DNA of 64,000 nt from Shimia sagamensis (GCF_900182745.1 NZ_FXTY01000004.1:62001-126000), one strand, 5' to 3'. Counted from the stretch's first letter, positions 52,220 to 63,177 are shown. Translations and numbers: made by a program. Notes: a model not told the origin generated them from the sequence alone.

Positions 52220-53658
52220 GCCTGTGGACATCTGAGGCCGCTGCCAAAGCAACCGGTGGCAAAGTCACATCTGCTTGGGAATGCACAGGCGTGTCGATTG
52301 ATACGCGCACGATAGAACCTGGTGACCTTTTTGTCGCGCTGACAGCGGCGCGGGACGGGCATGAATTTGTCGCTCAGGCGTTGGAAAAAGGCGCGGCGGC
52401 AGCTTTGGTGAGCCGCGTACCGGAGGGTATGTCGCCAGATGCACCACTGTTGATTGTGGACGATGTTTTGGAAGGGCTTGAGGCGTTGGGCCGAGCGGGC
52501 CGCGCGCGCACCAACGCTCGTGTTTTGGCTGTGACCGGCTCGGTTGGCAAGACATCGACCAAAGAAATGCTGCGCGCCATTCTGGAAGGTCAGGGGAAAA
52601 CCCATGCCTCGGTCGCAAGTTACAACAATCACTGGGGGGTGCCGCTAACCCTCGCGCGGATGCCGGAAGACTCCGAGTTTGCGGTGATCGAGATTGGCAT
52701 GAACCATCCCGGCGAGATTTCACCATTGGCGAAAATGGCCCGCCCGCATGTGGCGCTGGTGACCACGGTTGCGGCGGTGCATTTGGAGGCCTTTGAAAAT
52801 GTTGCGGGCATCGCGCAGGAAAAGGCGGCGGTGTTTGATGGCTTGGAGACGGGCGGCATTGCGATTGTGAACGCGGACATCGAGACCGCAGATGTGTTGC
52901 GCAGCCATGCAAATAGCCTGTCAGCGCAGATCCAGGATTTTGGCGAAACGGCGCAGGACTGGAAACTGTTGTCGGTTACGTTGAAAGGCAATGTGACTGT
53001 GGCGCGGGCCAGTCACGGCGGCGATTTTGCGCTGTTTAAAGTGCAAAGCGCAGGACGGCATTTTGCAATGAACGGGTTGGGAGCGTTGGCTGCGGCGGAG
53101 GCTTTGGGGGCGGATTTGGCCTTATCCGTAACCGCATTGGGCCGCTGGATGCCGTTTGTCGGGCGCGGCGCGCGGGAAACAATTTACCTCGATCCGGTGG
53201 AAACGGAACGTACGCTTGAGTTGATTGACGAAGCGTATAACGCCAACCCAACCAGCCTAGGTGCCGCGCTTGAGGTGTTGGCTGCAGCGGAGACAACCGA
53301 CGGTGTGGGTCGCATTGGCAAAGGACGACGGATTGCCTTTGTTGGAGATATGAAAGAGCTGGGGCCGCAAGAGATCGATATGCACGCGGAATTGGCCGAC
53401 CATCCGGCCATGGCGGATATCGATACGGTGCATTGTGTTGGACCTTTGATGCAACATCTGCACACGGCGCTGCCTGAAGAAAAACAGGGGCTGTGGGCTG
53501 CAACAAGCGCTGATATTGTGCGAGACGTGCGCCGGCTTGTGGATGCTGGTGACGTGGTCATGATCAAAGGCAGCCTGTCGATGGCGCTGGCCAAGGTGGT
53601 TGACGCCATCCGCAAACTGGGTCATCCCGCCCCGCAATCCAAGAATGAGGACGTGTAA
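52216..53658 (+). CDS. murF: UDP-MurNAc-pentapeptide synthetase MurF
   Basis: The 480-residue Mur ligase adds D-Ala-D-Ala to the tripeptide precursor. The ATP loop GSVGKTS lies at 108-114 (family Gly-Ser-Xaa-Gly-Lys-Thr), with [15 protein letters not shown]-like EAYNANPTS and VGDMKELG further on. The D-Ala-D-Ala ligase gene is beyond the window edge. The start is coupled to murE and the stop to mraY by one base (TAATG). Confidence 0.97.
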   Translation: MSLWTSEAAAKATGGKVTSAWECTGVSIDTRTIEPGDLFVALTAARDGHEFVAQALEKGAAAALVSRVPEGMSPDAPLLIVDDVLEGLEALGRAGRARTNARVLAVTGSVGKTSTKEMLRAILEGQGKTHASVASYNNHWGVPLTLARMPEDSEFAVIEIGMNHPGEISPLAKMARPHVALVTTVAAVHLEAFENVAGIAQEKAAVFDGLETGGIAIVNADIETADVLRSHANSLSAQIQDFGETAQDWKLLSVTLKGNVTVARASHGGDFALFKVQSAGRHFAMNGLGALAAAEALGADLALSVTALGRWMPFVGRGARETIYLDPVETERTLELIDEAYNANPTSLGAALEVLAAAETTDGVGRIGKGRRIAFVGDMKELGPQEIDMHAELADHPAMADIDTVHCVGPLMQHLHTALPEEKQGLWAATSADIVRDVRRLVDAGDVVMIKGSLSMALAKVVDAIRKLGHPAPQSKNEDV

Positions 53659-54740
53659 TGTTTTATTGGCTGGCCGAGCTGTCGGATGGCGGTGATTTTT
53701 TTAACCTGTTTCGCTACATCACCTTCCGTGCCGGTGGCGCGTTTATGACAGCGTTGATCTTTGGCTTCCTGTTTGGGCGGCCGTTGATTGATGTGCTGCG
53801 CCGCAAGCAAGGCAAAGGCCAGCCGATCCGCGATGATGGTCCTGAGGGGCATTTTGTGAAAGCGGGCACGCCGACCATGGGAGGTCTGCTGATTGTTGGC
53901 GCTCTGGTAACCTCCACCTTGCTTTGGGCACGGTGGGACAATGGATTTGTCTGGCTGGTGCTGTTTGTGACATTGGCCTACGGGCTGATTGGGTTTGCCG
54001 ACGATTACGCCAAGGTTTCCAAGCAAAACACCAAAGGTGTGTCGAGCAAAGTACGCCTGCTGTTGGGCTTCCTGATTGCGGGGGTTGCTGGTGTTTGGGC
54101 CACCTATTTGCAGCCGGAAACGCTGCAATTGCAGTTGGCGGTGCCGGTGTTCAAGGAAGTTCTGATCAACCTGAGCTGGGCCTACATCCCGTTTGCCATG
54201 TTTGTGGTTGTGGGCGCCGCCAATGCGGTGAACCTGACCGATGGTCTGGACGGTCTGGCGATTATGCCGGTGATGATCGCCGCAGGGGCACTGGGGGTGA
54301 TTGCCTATGCGGTGGGCCGGGTCGACTTTACCCAGTATCTGGACGTGCACTACGTGCCGGGCACCGGTGAAATCCTGATCTTTGTGGCGGGCCTGATTGG
54401 CGGCGGTTTGGGCTTCCTGTGGTACAACGCTCCGCCTGCGGCAGTGTTCATGGGCGACACAGGCTCGTTGGCCCTGGGTGGCGCAATTGGGGCAATTGCC
54501 GTGGCGACGAAACACGAGTTGGTTTTGGGCATCATTGGCGGGCTGTTTGTGGTGGAGGCACTTAGCGTCATCATTCAGGTGCTCTACTTCAAGCGCACCG
54601 GAAAACGGGTGTTCCTGATGGCGCCAATTCATCACCACTATGAGAAAAAGGGCTGGTCGGAGCCGCAGATTGTGATCCGGTTCTGGATCATTGCGGTGAT
54701 CCTAGCAATGATTGGACTCGCGACGCTGAAACTGCGATAA
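53658..54740 (+). CDS. mraY: Phospho-MurNAc-pentapeptide transferase MraY
   Basis: The 360-residue integral membrane enzyme makes lipid I from UDP-MurNAc-pentapeptide and undecaprenyl phosphate. It has ten transmembrane helices, the family motifs [15 protein letters not shown] (catalytic Asp pair), [22 protein letters not shown] and [10 protein letters not shown]. It ends the tight part of the dcw operon; the next gene downstream is not a cell-wall gene. Confidence 0.97.
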   Translation: MFYWLAELSDGGDFFNLFRYITFRAGGAFMTALIFGFLFGRPLIDVLRRKQGKGQPIRDDGPEGHFVKAGTPTMGGLLIVGALVTSTLLWARWDNGFVWLVLFVTLAYGLIGFADDYAKVSKQNTKGVSSKVRLLLGFLIAGVAGVWATYLQPETLQLQLAVPVFKEVLINLSWAYIPFAMFVVVGAANAVNLTDGLDGLAIMPVMIAAGALGVIAYAVGRVDFTQYLDVHYVPGTGEILIFVAGLIGGGLGFLWYNAPPAAVFMGDTGSLALGGAIGAIAVATKHELVLGIIGGLFVVEALSVIIQVLYFKRTGKRVFLMAPIHHHYEKKGWSEPQIVIRFWIIAVILAMIGLATLKLR

Positions 54741-54780
54741 TCGGGTTTTTTGGTTATTACGGTATAGTGAAATGGGTTAA

Positions 54781-54899
54781 GTGATTTTGAAGGGTACAAA
54801 GCCGACCGTTGCATTTTACACATAGGGCCGCCCAAAACGGCGACAACGACAATTCAGCAAACTCTTAGACGTGCGGCGCCACAACTACGTTCATCTGGG
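54781..54899 (+). other. Detached 5' part of the sulfotransferase gene with probable frameshift
   Basis: GTG at 54781 opens MILKGTKPTVAF, then hits a stop at 54823. From a T4 run at 54814-54817 the other frame continues as LHIGPPKTATTTIQ, which is the 5'-phosphosulfate-binding loop of sulfotransferases, and runs without a stop into the main frame at 54900. One extra T, or -1 slippage, joins the two. In the assembled sequence the main frame has no ATG, GTG or TTG before 54900. Confidence 0.7.
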
Positions 54900-55829
54900 G
54901 TGTTGTTTCCATCCGTGGCCGCCAATCACCGGTTTTTGGCAACCCTGTGCGCCAGCGATCCGATGCGTCTCCGTCAAGTGACAAAGCACAACTTAACGCT
55001 CGCAGAGGTCACTGCGAGCAATGCTGAAAGCCAGCGCTTGTTCGAGGAAGAGTTTTCCGAGACCAAACCCAGCGTTTTGATCTTTAGTTCTGAGCATCTG
55101 GTGCAGCTTTCCGAAGATAGACGCGGGCTGAACACACTGCGGGAATATCTATTGGGATTTGCAAAGCGCGTGGAGGTCGTCTTTTACGTTCGAGACCCGC
55201 TTTTACTGATGATCAGCCGTTTGTTTCATGGCGTGAAGCGGGGGGATCGGAGATTGAATGCACCCTTTGCAAATATGCCCGAGTTGGCAGCGCCTGGTGT
55301 TATTGAGGCGTATCGCTCAGCCTTTGGGCCAGAGAATCTAAATCTGCCGATGTTTCCCGGGGATTTGCCGGACAAGCCGGATGTTATGGACAGCTTTTGG
55401 AGTGTGGCCGGCCTTTCCGCTTTGGAGCGCGACGTTGACACGGTAAGTCTGAACAAGTCGCTTTCTGGCGCGGGTTTGTTGATTGGTGATGCCTTGATGG
55501 ACATTCAAGAGGGAAAACCGGGGCAATTGAAAAACGGGTTTCGACTGCAACATATTGGCGGGCCCAAGTTGCGGTTAGATGCCGACACTGTCGTGCTGAT
55601 GCGGGAGCGTTGCGAAGAGACGTACATCTATTTTCGCGAGACCTGGGGCATTGAGTTTCCGGATTGCGATCTGGTCGGTCCGCCGCGTGATGAGCAAAAC
55701 CTCTTTACCGATGAAGCGGTGCACGGGATTGCGCAAACCATTTCCGACTTGGCTGAAGAGCTGACCTCCGTCAGGCAAAAGGCGGAGCATTTGCGACGCA
55801 AGCTCAAACAAGAAAGAAATAAACAGTAG
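54900..55829 (+). CDS. Sulfotransferase family protein, 5' end frameshifted
   Basis: The main frame encodes about 309 residues from GTG 54900. It contains the 3'-phosphate-binding helix [20 protein letters not shown] and a Lys-rich coiled-coil tail (about 280-309). Cytoplasmic or Golgi-type sulfotransferases move sulfate from PAPS to sugars or lipids. Starting at 54900 would omit the PAPS loop, which lies in the same frame upstream, so the functional protein needs the upstream segment. It interrupts dcw between mraY and murD and is more A/T-rich than both, suggesting later insertion. Either a recent pseudogene, a sequencing error or a frameshifted product. Confidence 0.75.
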   Translation: MLFPSVAANHRFLATLCASDPMRLRQVTKHNLTLAEVTASNAESQRLFEEEFSETKPSVLIFSSEHLVQLSEDRRGLNTLREYLLGFAKRVEVVFYVRDPLLLMISRLFHGVKRGDRRLNAPFANMPELAAPGVIEAYRSAFGPENLNLPMFPGDLPDKPDVMDSFWSVAGLSALERDVDTVSLNKSLSGAGLLIGDALMDIQEGKPGQLKNGFRLQHIGGPKLRLDADTVVLMRERCEETYIYFRETWGIEFPDCDLVGPPRDEQNLFTDEAVHGIAQTISDLAEELTSVRQKAEHLRRKLKQERNKQ

Positions 55830-55893
55830 AGCGCATGTCAAAATCAGTTGCTATGAGTACGAAATAAGTGATTCGGAAAGTGGCAGGCTTAAA

Positions 55894-57294
55894 ATGATTC
55901 CAGTGCAAGGGTATAGCGGCGCAAAGGTGTCTGTGTTGGGGTTGGGGCGGTCTGGTTTGGCAACAGCGCGGGCCTTGCGCGAAGGTGGTGCAGAAGCCGT
56001 GTGCTGGGACGACAACCCGACGGCGCGCGAAACGGCGGAGGGCGAGGGCTTTGTCTGTCGGGACCTGTCCCGCCATGGGGCGTTTGAAGACATCGCGAGC
56101 CTGATTGTCTCGCCAGGCATTCCGCATTTGTATCCCGAGCCAAATCCAGTGGTGGCCGCAGCCTTGGAGGCTGGTGTGCCGGTGGACAATGACATTGGCC
56201 TGTTTTTCCGAAGCTTTGCCACGCGGCAGTGGGACAGTTTTGAAACCATGCCCAAAGTGGTGGCGGTGACCGGTTCCAACGGCAAATCCACCACTTCAGC
56301 CTTGATCCATCATGTGTTGAGCGAGGCGGGGCGTCGCACGCAGCTGGCGGGTAATATTGGCCGTGGGGTGCTCGATATTGAGCCAGCGGAAGACGGTGAT
56401 GTGGTGGTGCTGGAGCTGTCGAGCTATCAGACCGATCTGGCCCGCAGCCTGACGCCAGATATTGCTGTGTTCACCAACCTCAGCCCGGACCATCTGGACC
56501 GGCATGCCGGGATGGGTGGCTATTTTGCCGCCAAGCGCCGTTTGTTTGCCGAAGGTGGGCCGGATCGCGCGGTGATTGGTGTGGACGAAATTGAAGGCAA
56601 GTATCTGGCGGGGCAGCTTTCAGAAGGGGCTGCGGATGATCGGGTGATGCGGGTCTCCACAGAACGGAAATTGACTGGTGTCGGTTGGAACGTGTTTGCC
56701 CGCAAAGGGTACTTGAGTGAATACCGCAAAGGCCGACAGGCTGGGTCGATTGACCTGCGCGCCATTAAAGGGCTGCCTGGCGCCCACAACCATCAGAATG
56801 CCTGTGCTGCTTATGCGGTGTGTCGCGCGTTGGGGTTAGCGCCTCGGGTGATTGAGGCCGGGTTTGCCTCCTTTGGGGGGTTGCCGCACCGTAGCCAGAT
56901 CATCGCTGAACAAGATGGCGTGACTTTCGTGAATGACAGCAAGGCCACCAATGTGGATGCGGCCAAAAACGCGTTGTCCGCTTTCAAAAACATCCGCTGG
57001 ATTTGTGGTGGCTTGGAAAAAGAAGGTGGGCTTGGCGACCTTGCAGAGAACGCAGCCGGGGTGAAGAAAGCTTATGTGATTGGGCGCGAGGCTGCGAGTT
57101 TTGCGATGCAACTTAAAGGTGTTGAGGCTGAGGTGTGCACCGACATGGAGACGGCTGTGGCCAAGGCTGCAGCGGAAGCTGAGAGTGGTGACACAGTTCT
57201 GTTGGCGCCCGCGGCGGCGAGCTTTGATCAGTACAACAGCTTTGAAACGCGCGGCGAAGATTTTGCCGCCTGTGTTGCAGACGCGCTCAAATAA
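55894..57294 (+). CDS. murD: UDP-MurNAc-L-alanine--D-glutamate ligase MurD
   Basis: The 466-residue Mur ligase adds D-glutamate. It starts with the Rossmann UDP-binding motif [15 protein letters not shown], has the ATP loop GSNGKST (127-133), and the motifs [20 protein letters not shown] and [19 protein letters not shown]. It lies 64 bp after the sulfotransferase gene and lacks the usual overlap with mraY. The ribosome-binding site is weak. Confidence 0.97.
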   Translation: MIPVQGYSGAKVSVLGLGRSGLATARALREGGAEAVCWDDNPTARETAEGEGFVCRDLSRHGAFEDIASLIVSPGIPHLYPEPNPVVAAALEAGVPVDNDIGLFFRSFATRQWDSFETMPKVVAVTGSNGKSTTSALIHHVLSEAGRRTQLAGNIGRGVLDIEPAEDGDVVVLELSSYQTDLARSLTPDIAVFTNLSPDHLDRHAGMGGYFAAKRRLFAEGGPDRAVIGVDEIEGKYLAGQLSEGAADDRVMRVSTERKLTGVGWNVFARKGYLSEYRKGRQAGSIDLRAIKGLPGAHNHQNACAAYAVCRALGLAPRVIEAGFASFGGLPHRSQIIAEQDGVTFVNDSKATNVDAAKNALSAFKNIRWICGGLEKEGGLGDLAENAAGVKKAYVIGREAASFAMQLKGVEAEVCTDMETAVAKAAAEAESGDTVLLAPAAASFDQYNSFETRGEDFAACVADALK

Positions 57295-57326
57295 CACGCT
57301 CTGGCGAGGCCTCTTTTCGCGCACAT

Positions 57327-57340
57327 TTGACTGACATCAA
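57327..57340. promoter_or_regulatory. FNR-type box upstream of hpf
   Basis: TTGAC-TGAC-ATCAA matches the FNR/FnrL pattern TTGAY-N4-RTCAA. It lies 116 bp before the hpf start, in the 162-bp gap after murD. Control of ribosome hibernation by oxygen is a plausible reading. Confidence 0.5.
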
Positions 57341-57456
57341 AGTGAGCGGAAAACGGCCTGCCTATCCTGAAATCAGGCAAGGAAATGAAGAGCTTGTTCC
57401 TTGTAAAACACGCAGATGATCATAGGTCTGTAGTGTAATGATGAAAGGATCTGACG

Positions 57457-57774
57457 ATGCAAATTCAGGTGAACACCGACAACTTCATTCATGGTGACGA
57501 GCGTGTGATCGAGGTGGCTGAGCTGGCCGTTTCCAACGATCTTCAACATATGAGCGAGCGTCTTACTCGGGTGGAAGTGCATCTGAAAGATCAGAACGCT
57601 GACAAGCACGGCCCGGATCATATTCTGTGTACCATGGAAGCGCGGCCGCGTGGGAAAGACCCTCTGTCTGCCCATCATGAAGCAGCGGATATTCAGTCGG
57701 CTCTGAAAGGCGCGGCGAAAAAGCTGCGCACGCGTCTGACCAGTGAGTTTGGTAAGGCGGACAACCACCACTAA
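57457..57774 (+). CDS. HPF/RaiA family ribosome-associated protein
   Basis: The 105-residue protein has the beta-alpha-beta-beta-beta-alpha fold of short HPF/RaiA proteins: IQVNTDNFIHGDERVIEVAE, LTRVEVHLKDQN, HILCTMEARPRGKDPLSAHH and AALKGAAKKLRTRL-like ADIQSALKGAAKKLRTRL. These bind the 30S decoding region and inactivate ribosomes under stress. AAAGGA precedes the ATG by eight bases. It stands alone, with an FNR-type box upstream, between murD and an antisense flavoprotein gene. Confidence 0.88.
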   Translation: MQIQVNTDNFIHGDERVIEVAELAVSNDLQHMSERLTRVEVHLKDQNADKHGPDHILCTMEARPRGKDPLSAHHEAADIQSALKGAAKKLRTRLTSEFGKADNHH

Positions 57775-57787
57775 CAGGTTTTAGAGA

Positions 57788-58975
57788 TTACACTTTGGGT
57801 CGCTGGGCAATCGCTTGTCCGGCGGCCCATCCAGATGACCACGCCCATTGGAAATTGAACCCGCCTAGCCAGCCGGTCACATCGGCGACTTCGCCGATCA
57901 CATAGAGGCCGGGCATGGCTTTGGCCTCCATGGTTTTGGAGGACAACCCGTCTGTGTCGATGCCGCCTAGGGTGACTTCGGCGGTACGGTAGCCTTCTGT
58001 GCCGGAGGGCACCATTTCCCAGTTTTTCAGAGCGTCACACAGGCCGTGTAGGGCCTCGTCGGACTGATCTGCCAGATTGCCAGAGAGGTCCATTTCGCTT
58101 GCCAAATGATCCACCAAGCGGCTTGGCAGGAGCGTGGCCAATTCAGTCGTGAGATTACGGCGGCCCTGTACCTGACGCCGTGTGCGCAATTCTTCAAAAG
58201 GATCACTGTCCGGGAAGAGGTTGATCGAGATGGGTTGGCTTTCCTGCCAGTAGGAACTGATCTGCAACATGGCCGGGCCTGAAAGCCCGCGATGGGTGAA
58301 TAGCATGGCCTCGTCAAAGGTCGTGCCGTTGGCGGTGGCGCGGACCGGATGCGCCACGCCGGAGATGGCTTTGAAGCGGCCATCGGAAAAGGTGAATGGC
58401 ACAAGACCAGCACGGGTGTCGGTGATCTTGAGGCCAAATTGGCGCGCGATGTCGTAGGCGAGGCCCGTGGCGCCCATCTTGGGGATGGATTTGCCACCCG
58501 TGGCGAGCACGAGGTTCTGACACGTCAGAGTTTCGCGGCGGCCTGATTTCTCGATGTCGACGGTAAACCTTGTGCCGTTATGACCAACGGTTAGGATTTG
58601 GGTTTCAAGCCACAGCTCAGAACCCGCCTGCGCCATCTCGGCGCGCAGCATGGCGATGATGTCCTTGGCGGAATTATCACAGAACAGCTGACCGAGGGTT
58701 TTCTCATGGTAGGCAATGCCGTGGCGCGTCACCATGTCGAGGAAATCCCACTGCGTATAGCGGCTGAGGGCGGATTTGCAGAAATGTGGATTACCGGACA
58801 GGAAGTTCTCGGGCCCAGCGTACATATTGGTGAAGTTGCAGCGCCCGCCGCCGGAGATGCGAATTTTCTCACCGGCCGCTTTGGCGTGATCCATCACCAG
58901 CGTGCGCTCGCCGGATTGCGTCGCGCACATCATGCCAGCGGCGCCGGCACCCAAAATTATTGTGTCCCAAGTCAT
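57788..58975 (-). CDS. NAD(P)/FAD-dependent oxidoreductase, HI0933/BaiN type
   Basis: The 395-residue flavoprotein has the dinucleotide motif ILGAGAAGMMCA (about 7-18), GGGRCNFTN, LATGGKSIPKMGATGLAYD and the C-terminal GEVADVTGWLGGFNFQWAW; these define the HI0933/YhiN family of flavoproteins with no settled substrate, although some reduce bile-acid-like steroids. The ATG at 58975 gives MTWDTIILGAGAAG, the usual start. It is encoded antisense to the surrounding dcw genes. Confidence 0.92.
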   Translation of the reverse strand: MTWDTIILGAGAAGMMCATQSGERTLVMDHAKAAGEKIRISGGGRCNFTNMYAGPENFLSGNPHFCKSALSRYTQWDFLDMVTRHGIAYHEKTLGQLFCDNSAKDIIAMLRAEMAQAGSELWLETQILTVGHNGTRFTVDIEKSGRRETLTCQNLVLATGGKSIPKMGATGLAYDIARQFGLKITDTRAGLVPFTFSDGRFKAISGVAHPVRATANGTTFDEAMLFTHRGLSGPAMLQISSYWQESQPISINLFPDSDPFEELRTRRQVQGRRNLTTELATLLPSRLVDHLASEMDLSGNLADQSDEALHGLCDALKNWEMVPSGTEGYRTAEVTLGGIDTDGLSSKTMEAKAMPGLYVIGEVADVTGWLGGFNFQWAWSSGWAAGQAIAQRPKV

Positions 58976-59159
58976 GGGCGCGGCGTGCCTGATGCGGCGG
59001 CCTGCGTCAAGTGGGGAAGGCAATATGGATACGGGGAACACGCTTGGGCGTGAATGTGCCGCCGGGGGTTCTCTTTACTTTCCATAAATGGGTTTGGGTG
59101 TTAGTGTTCCACCTAGACCCGGAAAACGGGCGTTTTGAGGCAGAGATCGGCGGTTCCCG

Positions 59160-60326
59160 ATGACAGAGATGGTGTATGGCGCGTTGCCTTCGCAGGCGCG
59201 TGAGCCCGTGCTCCCCAAGTGGTGGCAAACCTTGGACAAATGGACGATGGCGTCCATTGTCATGTTGTTTTTGATAGGCTTAATGCTGGGTATGGCGGCA
59301 AGCCCGCCTTTGGCGGCCAAAAATGGCTTTGCGCCGTTTCACTACGTGCAAAAGCAAGTGATTTTTGGTGGTGCGGCTTTGCTGGCCATGGTGCTGACCT
59401 CGATGATGTCACCGCAGCTGGTGCGCCGCTTGGCGGTGATGGGGTTTGCTGTGACCATGGTGGCACTGGCATTGCTGCCGGTATTTGGCACCGATTTTGG
59501 CAAAGGGGCGACGCGCTGGTATTCGCTTGGGTTTGCGTCGTTGCAACCATCCGAGTTTCTCAAACCAGGATTTGTGGTGGTAGCAGCCTGGTTGATGGCG
59601 GCGAATGAAGAGATCAATGGTCCACCGGGGCGGCGCTGGTCGTTCTTGCTGATGATGACCATTGTGTTCATGCTTGCGATGCAGCCGGACTTTGGCCAGG
59701 CGTGCTTGATCCTGTTTGGCTGGAGCGTGATGTATTTTGTCTCTGGCGCGCCGATGTTGTTGATTGGTGGTATTTGCCTGTCGCTCATTCCGGTGGCGAA
59801 TTTTGCCTACAACAATTCGGAGCACTTTGCCCGCCGGATTGATGGGTTTCTGGACCGTTCGGTCGACCCCACCACGCAAATTGGCTACGCGACCGAGGCT
59901 ATCCGTGAAGGCGGGCTGTTTGGCGTTGGCGTTGGTGAAGGGCAGGTGAAATGGTCCCTGCCGGATGCGCATACGGATTTCATCATTTCCGTGGCTGCAG
60001 AGGAGTACGGTTTGATCCTCGTGTTTGCGATTATGATCCTCTACGCCACCATTGTTTTGCGGTCTTACTTCCGACTCATGCGCGAACGCGATCCGTTCAT
60101 TCGGCTGGCGGGCACCGGTCTTGTGGCGATCTTCGGCGTACAAGCGCTGGTTAATATGGGGGTGGCGGTACGGCTATTGCCTTCTAAAGGCATGACTTTG
60201 CCATTTGTCAGCTACGGCGGCTCGTCCCTGATTGCGGGGGGGATTGCAGTTGGCATGATTTTGGCGTTTACCCGCTCGCGTCCACAGGGCGAAATCAGTG
60301 ATATTTTACGGGGTCAAACCCGTTAA
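59160..60326 (+). CDS. ftsW: Septal peptidoglycan polymerase FtsW
   Basis: The 388-residue SEDS protein has about ten transmembrane helices and polymerises lipid II at the septum with FtsI. Conserved segments are KGATRWYSLG near 110, DFGQACLILFGW, LPDAHTDFIISVAAEEYG (with the essential Asp-rich motif) and LLPSKGMTLPFVSYGGSSL near the C terminus. It begins a second tight dcw block with murG 12 bp downstream. Confidence 0.96.
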   Translation: MTEMVYGALPSQAREPVLPKWWQTLDKWTMASIVMLFLIGLMLGMAASPPLAAKNGFAPFHYVQKQVIFGGAALLAMVLTSMMSPQLVRRLAVMGFAVTMVALALLPVFGTDFGKGATRWYSLGFASLQPSEFLKPGFVVVAAWLMAANEEINGPPGRRWSFLLMMTIVFMLAMQPDFGQACLILFGWSVMYFVSGAPMLLIGGICLSLIPVANFAYNNSEHFARRIDGFLDRSVDPTTQIGYATEAIREGGLFGVGVGEGQVKWSLPDAHTDFIISVAAEEYGLILVFAIMILYATIVLRSYFRLMRERDPFIRLAGTGLVAIFGVQALVNMGVAVRLLPSKGMTLPFVSYGGSSLIAGGIAVGMILAFTRSRPQGEISDILRGQTR

Positions 60327-60338
60327 CAGGTGGGTGCG

Positions 60339-61436
60339 ATGAGCAAACAGCCTCTTTTAGTAATTGCTGCCGGGGGCACCGGTGGCCATATGTTTCCTGC
60401 ACAGGCCTTGGCAGAAACCATGCTGCGCAAGGGCTGGCGAGTGAAGCTCTCCACCGACGCGCGCGGCGCGCGCTACACGGGTGGTTTTCCACATACGGTT
60501 GAGATCGAAGAGATGAGCTCAGCGACCTTTGCCCGTGGCGGGCTGTTGGCCAAATTGGTCGTGCCGTTCAAGATATTGGGTGGCGTTCTGGGGTCAATGG
60601 CCAAGATGCGCAAAGACCGGCCGGATGTGGTTGTTGGATTTGGTGGTTACCCAGCCATTCCGGCAATGGGGGCCGCGTGGCTGATGAAATTGCCGCGCAT
60701 GATCCATGAGCAGAACGGTATTTTGGGCCGGGTCAATCAGGTGTTTGCCAAGAAAGTTGACGCGGTTGCTTGCGGCACATGGCCAACGGACCTTCCCGAG
60801 GGGGTTGAGGGTGTGCCGGTGGGCAACCCGGTGCGTAAGGCGGTGATGGACCGTGCAGGCGCCGGTTATATTGCGCCGGGCGACTATCCGATGTCGTTGC
60901 TGGTCATTGGCGGCTCTCAGGGCGCGCGGATTTTGAGCGATGTGGTGCCAAGCGCGATTGCACATCTGCCATCTGAGATTTTGAGAAACTTGCGGGTGAG
61001 CCATCAGGCGCGTGGCGAAGACCATGAGCGGGTGACAGCGTATTATGAACAGCACGGCATTTCTGCGGATGTGCAGCCGTTCTTCCAAGACGTGCCGTCA
61101 CGCATGAGCGAAGCGCAACTGGTTATTTCCCGTTCGGGCGCAAGCTCTGTGGCGGATATCAGCATTATTGGGCGGCCGTCCATATTGGTGCCTTTTGCTG
61201 CGGCAGCGGGCGACCACCAAACTGCGAATGCGCGTGGGTTGGCGGAGGCAGGCGGGGCGATTGTGATCCCGGAAAGCCTGCTGACCCAAGAGACATTGAC
61301 TGAAAATATCACAACCATCCTGTCCAATGCAGCCGGGGCCACACAGATGGCCTCCGCAGCCTTGTCGGCGGGTAAGCCGGACGCGACCGAGACCCTTGTG
61401 GCGTTGGTCGAAGAACTGGCGAAGAAGGACCAATAA
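60339..61436 (+). CDS. murG: UDP-GlcNAc:lipid I GlcNAc transferase MurG
   Basis: The 365-residue GT28 enzyme makes lipid II from lipid I. It shows the N-terminal GGTGGH (about 11-16), [29 protein letters not shown], and the UDP-sugar motifs [11 protein letters not shown] and [22 protein letters not shown] at 60339 is preceded by AGGTGG. The stop is one base before murC. Confidence 0.97.
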   Translation: MSKQPLLVIAAGGTGGHMFPAQALAETMLRKGWRVKLSTDARGARYTGGFPHTVEIEEMSSATFARGGLLAKLVVPFKILGGVLGSMAKMRKDRPDVVVGFGGYPAIPAMGAAWLMKLPRMIHEQNGILGRVNQVFAKKVDAVACGTWPTDLPEGVEGVPVGNPVRKAVMDRAGAGYIAPGDYPMSLLVIGGSQGARILSDVVPSAIAHLPSEILRNLRVSHQARGEDHERVTAYYEQHGISADVQPFFQDVPSRMSEAQLVISRSGASSVADISIIGRPSILVPFAAAAGDHQTANARGLAEAGGAIVIPESLLTQETLTENITTILSNAAGATQMASAALSAGKPDATETLVALVEELAKKDQ

Positions 61437-61437
61437 C

Positions 61438-62844
61438 ATGAACGCAGCAACCAAACTTCCCGGCGACGTCGGTGCCATCCACTTTGTCGGCATTGGCGGA
61501 ATTGGCATGTCTGGCATCGCAGAGGTGCTGCTGAATCATGGCTACACCGTGCAGGGGTCGGACCTGAAAACGACCAAGATCACCGAGCGCCTGGCGGATA
61601 TGGGCGCGAAGATCTTTGAAGGTCAGCGCGCTGAAAACCTAGCAAATGCCGAAGTGGTGGTGATTTCCTCTGCCATCAAACCGGGCAATCCGGAGCTGGA
61701 CGAAGCGCGTTTGAAAGGTCTGCCAGTGGTGCGCCGGGCGGAGATGCTGGCGGAACTGATGCGTCTGAAGTCCAACATTGCAGTCGCAGGCACACATGGC
61801 AAAACCACCACCACCACGATGGTGGCGGCCCTGTTGGATCACGGCAAGTTTGATCCAACGGTGATCAACGGCGGCATCATCCACGCCTATGGCTCTAACG
61901 CGCGCGTGGGGGACGGTGAGTGGATGGTTGTGGAAGCGGATGAAAGCGACGGCACGTTTAATCGCTTGCCCGCGACGATTGCGATCGTGACCAACATTGA
62001 CCCGGAACACATGGAGCACTGGGGCACCGAAGAGGCGCTGCACCAAGGCTTTTATGACTTTGTGTCTAATATTCCTTTCTATGGCCTCGCGGTGTGCTGC
62101 ACCGATGATCCGGATGTGCAGACATTGGTTGGCAAGATCACTGACCGGCGCGTGGTGACCTTTGGATTTAATGCCCAGGCTGATGTGCGCGCTGTGAACC
62201 TGTCCTACAAAGCGGGAGTCGCGCATTTTGATATTCAGTTTCAGGCTGAGGATGCGGTGATTGAAGGCTGCACATTGCCAATGCCGGGGGATCACAACGT
62301 CTCCAACGCGTTGTCTGCTGTGGCGATTTCACGGCATCTGGGCATGAAACTTGAGGAAATTCGCGCGGGCCTCGCAGCCTTTGGCGGGGTGAACCGGCGT
62401 TTCACCAAAGTTGGCGAAGTTATGGGCGGCGTGCCTGTGATTGATGATTACGGCCACCACCCGGTCGAAATTGCCGCTGTACTGAAAGCCGCGCGTCAGG
62501 CGTTGGGAGACAGCGGTGGGCGGGTGATTGCTGTGCATCAGCCGCACCGATACTCGCGTCTGCATTCACTGTTTGAGGATTTTTGCACCTGCTTCAACGA
62601 GGCGGATGTTGTTGGCATTGCCGATGTCTTCGCGGCTGGAGAAACGCCCATTGAGGGAGCAGGGAGGGATGATCTGATTAAAGGGTTGGTCGCCCACGGG
62701 CACCGGCACGCGAAAGCGATCTCAGAAGAGGCGGACCTTGTGGCGCTTGTAAGAGAGACAGCCAAGCCGGGTGACATTGTTGTATGCCTTGGTGCCGGTT
62801 CGATCAGCGCGTGGGCCAATGCTTTGCCGGGCCATCTTGGCTAA
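61438..62844 (+). CDS. murC: UDP-MurNAc--L-alanine ligase MurC
   Basis: The 468-residue Mur ligase starts the stem peptide. It has the UDP-binding [16 protein letters not shown] (about 16-31), ATP loop GTHGKTTTT (118-126), NINGKTTTT-independent EADESDGTF, and DDYGHHPVE. The ATG at 61438 has no strong ribosome-binding site and probably relies on coupling to murG. Confidence 0.97.
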   Translation: MNAATKLPGDVGAIHFVGIGGIGMSGIAEVLLNHGYTVQGSDLKTTKITERLADMGAKIFEGQRAENLANAEVVVISSAIKPGNPELDEARLKGLPVVRRAEMLAELMRLKSNIAVAGTHGKTTTTTMVAALLDHGKFDPTVINGGIIHAYGSNARVGDGEWMVVEADESDGTFNRLPATIAIVTNIDPEHMEHWGTEEALHQGFYDFVSNIPFYGLAVCCTDDPDVQTLVGKITDRRVVTFGFNAQADVRAVNLSYKAGVAHFDIQFQAEDAVIEGCTLPMPGDHNVSNALSAVAISRHLGMKLEEIRAGLAAFGGVNRRFTKVGEVMGGVPVIDDYGHHPVEIAAVLKAARQALGDSGGRVIAVHQPHRYSRLHSLFEDFCTCFNEADVVGIADVFAAGETPIEGAGRDDLIKGLVAHGHRHAKAISEEADLVALVRETAKPGDIVVCLGAGSISAWANALPGHLG

Positions 62845-62907
62845 ATCCTTGTCAAATGCGCCGCGCACGGTAGGCTGCGCGCGACTGATCTAGCCGGGAT
62901 ATGTGAC

Positions 62908-63177
62908 GTGAGCCTTTCTTTGATCCTTGCCTGCTTTTGGGTGTTGGCGTCAGCCGTGGTGGCGGCTTTCCCGATGCGCCGACAATACGTGCCGGGGGTG
63001 GCTTTGTTGATCGCGGCCCCGGTACTCATAGGCGTGATTTTTTATGAACATGGCGTGCTCTTGGGCTTTGCAGCCCTGTTTGGCTTTGTGTCCATGTTCC
63101 GGCGCCCGCTTCTTTACTTTAGCCGCAAAGCGCTTGGCCTGCCTGTAGAGCGCCATGAGCCGGATGGCGATGCATGA
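62908..63177 (+). CDS. DUF2484 family membrane protein, copy 1
   Basis: The 89-residue protein has three hydrophobic helices (about 3-20, 28-45, 48-65) and a basic/acidic tail. It matches the DUF2484 family, which I recall next to mur genes in Rhodobacterales. The function is unknown; a link to cell-wall synthesis is inferred from location only. It starts with GTG and overlaps copy 2 by four bases. Confidence 0.85.
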   Translation: MSLSLILACFWVLASAVVAAFPMRRQYVPGVALLIAAPVLIGVIFYEHGVLLGFAALFGFVSMFRRPLLYFSRKALGLPVERHEPDGDA

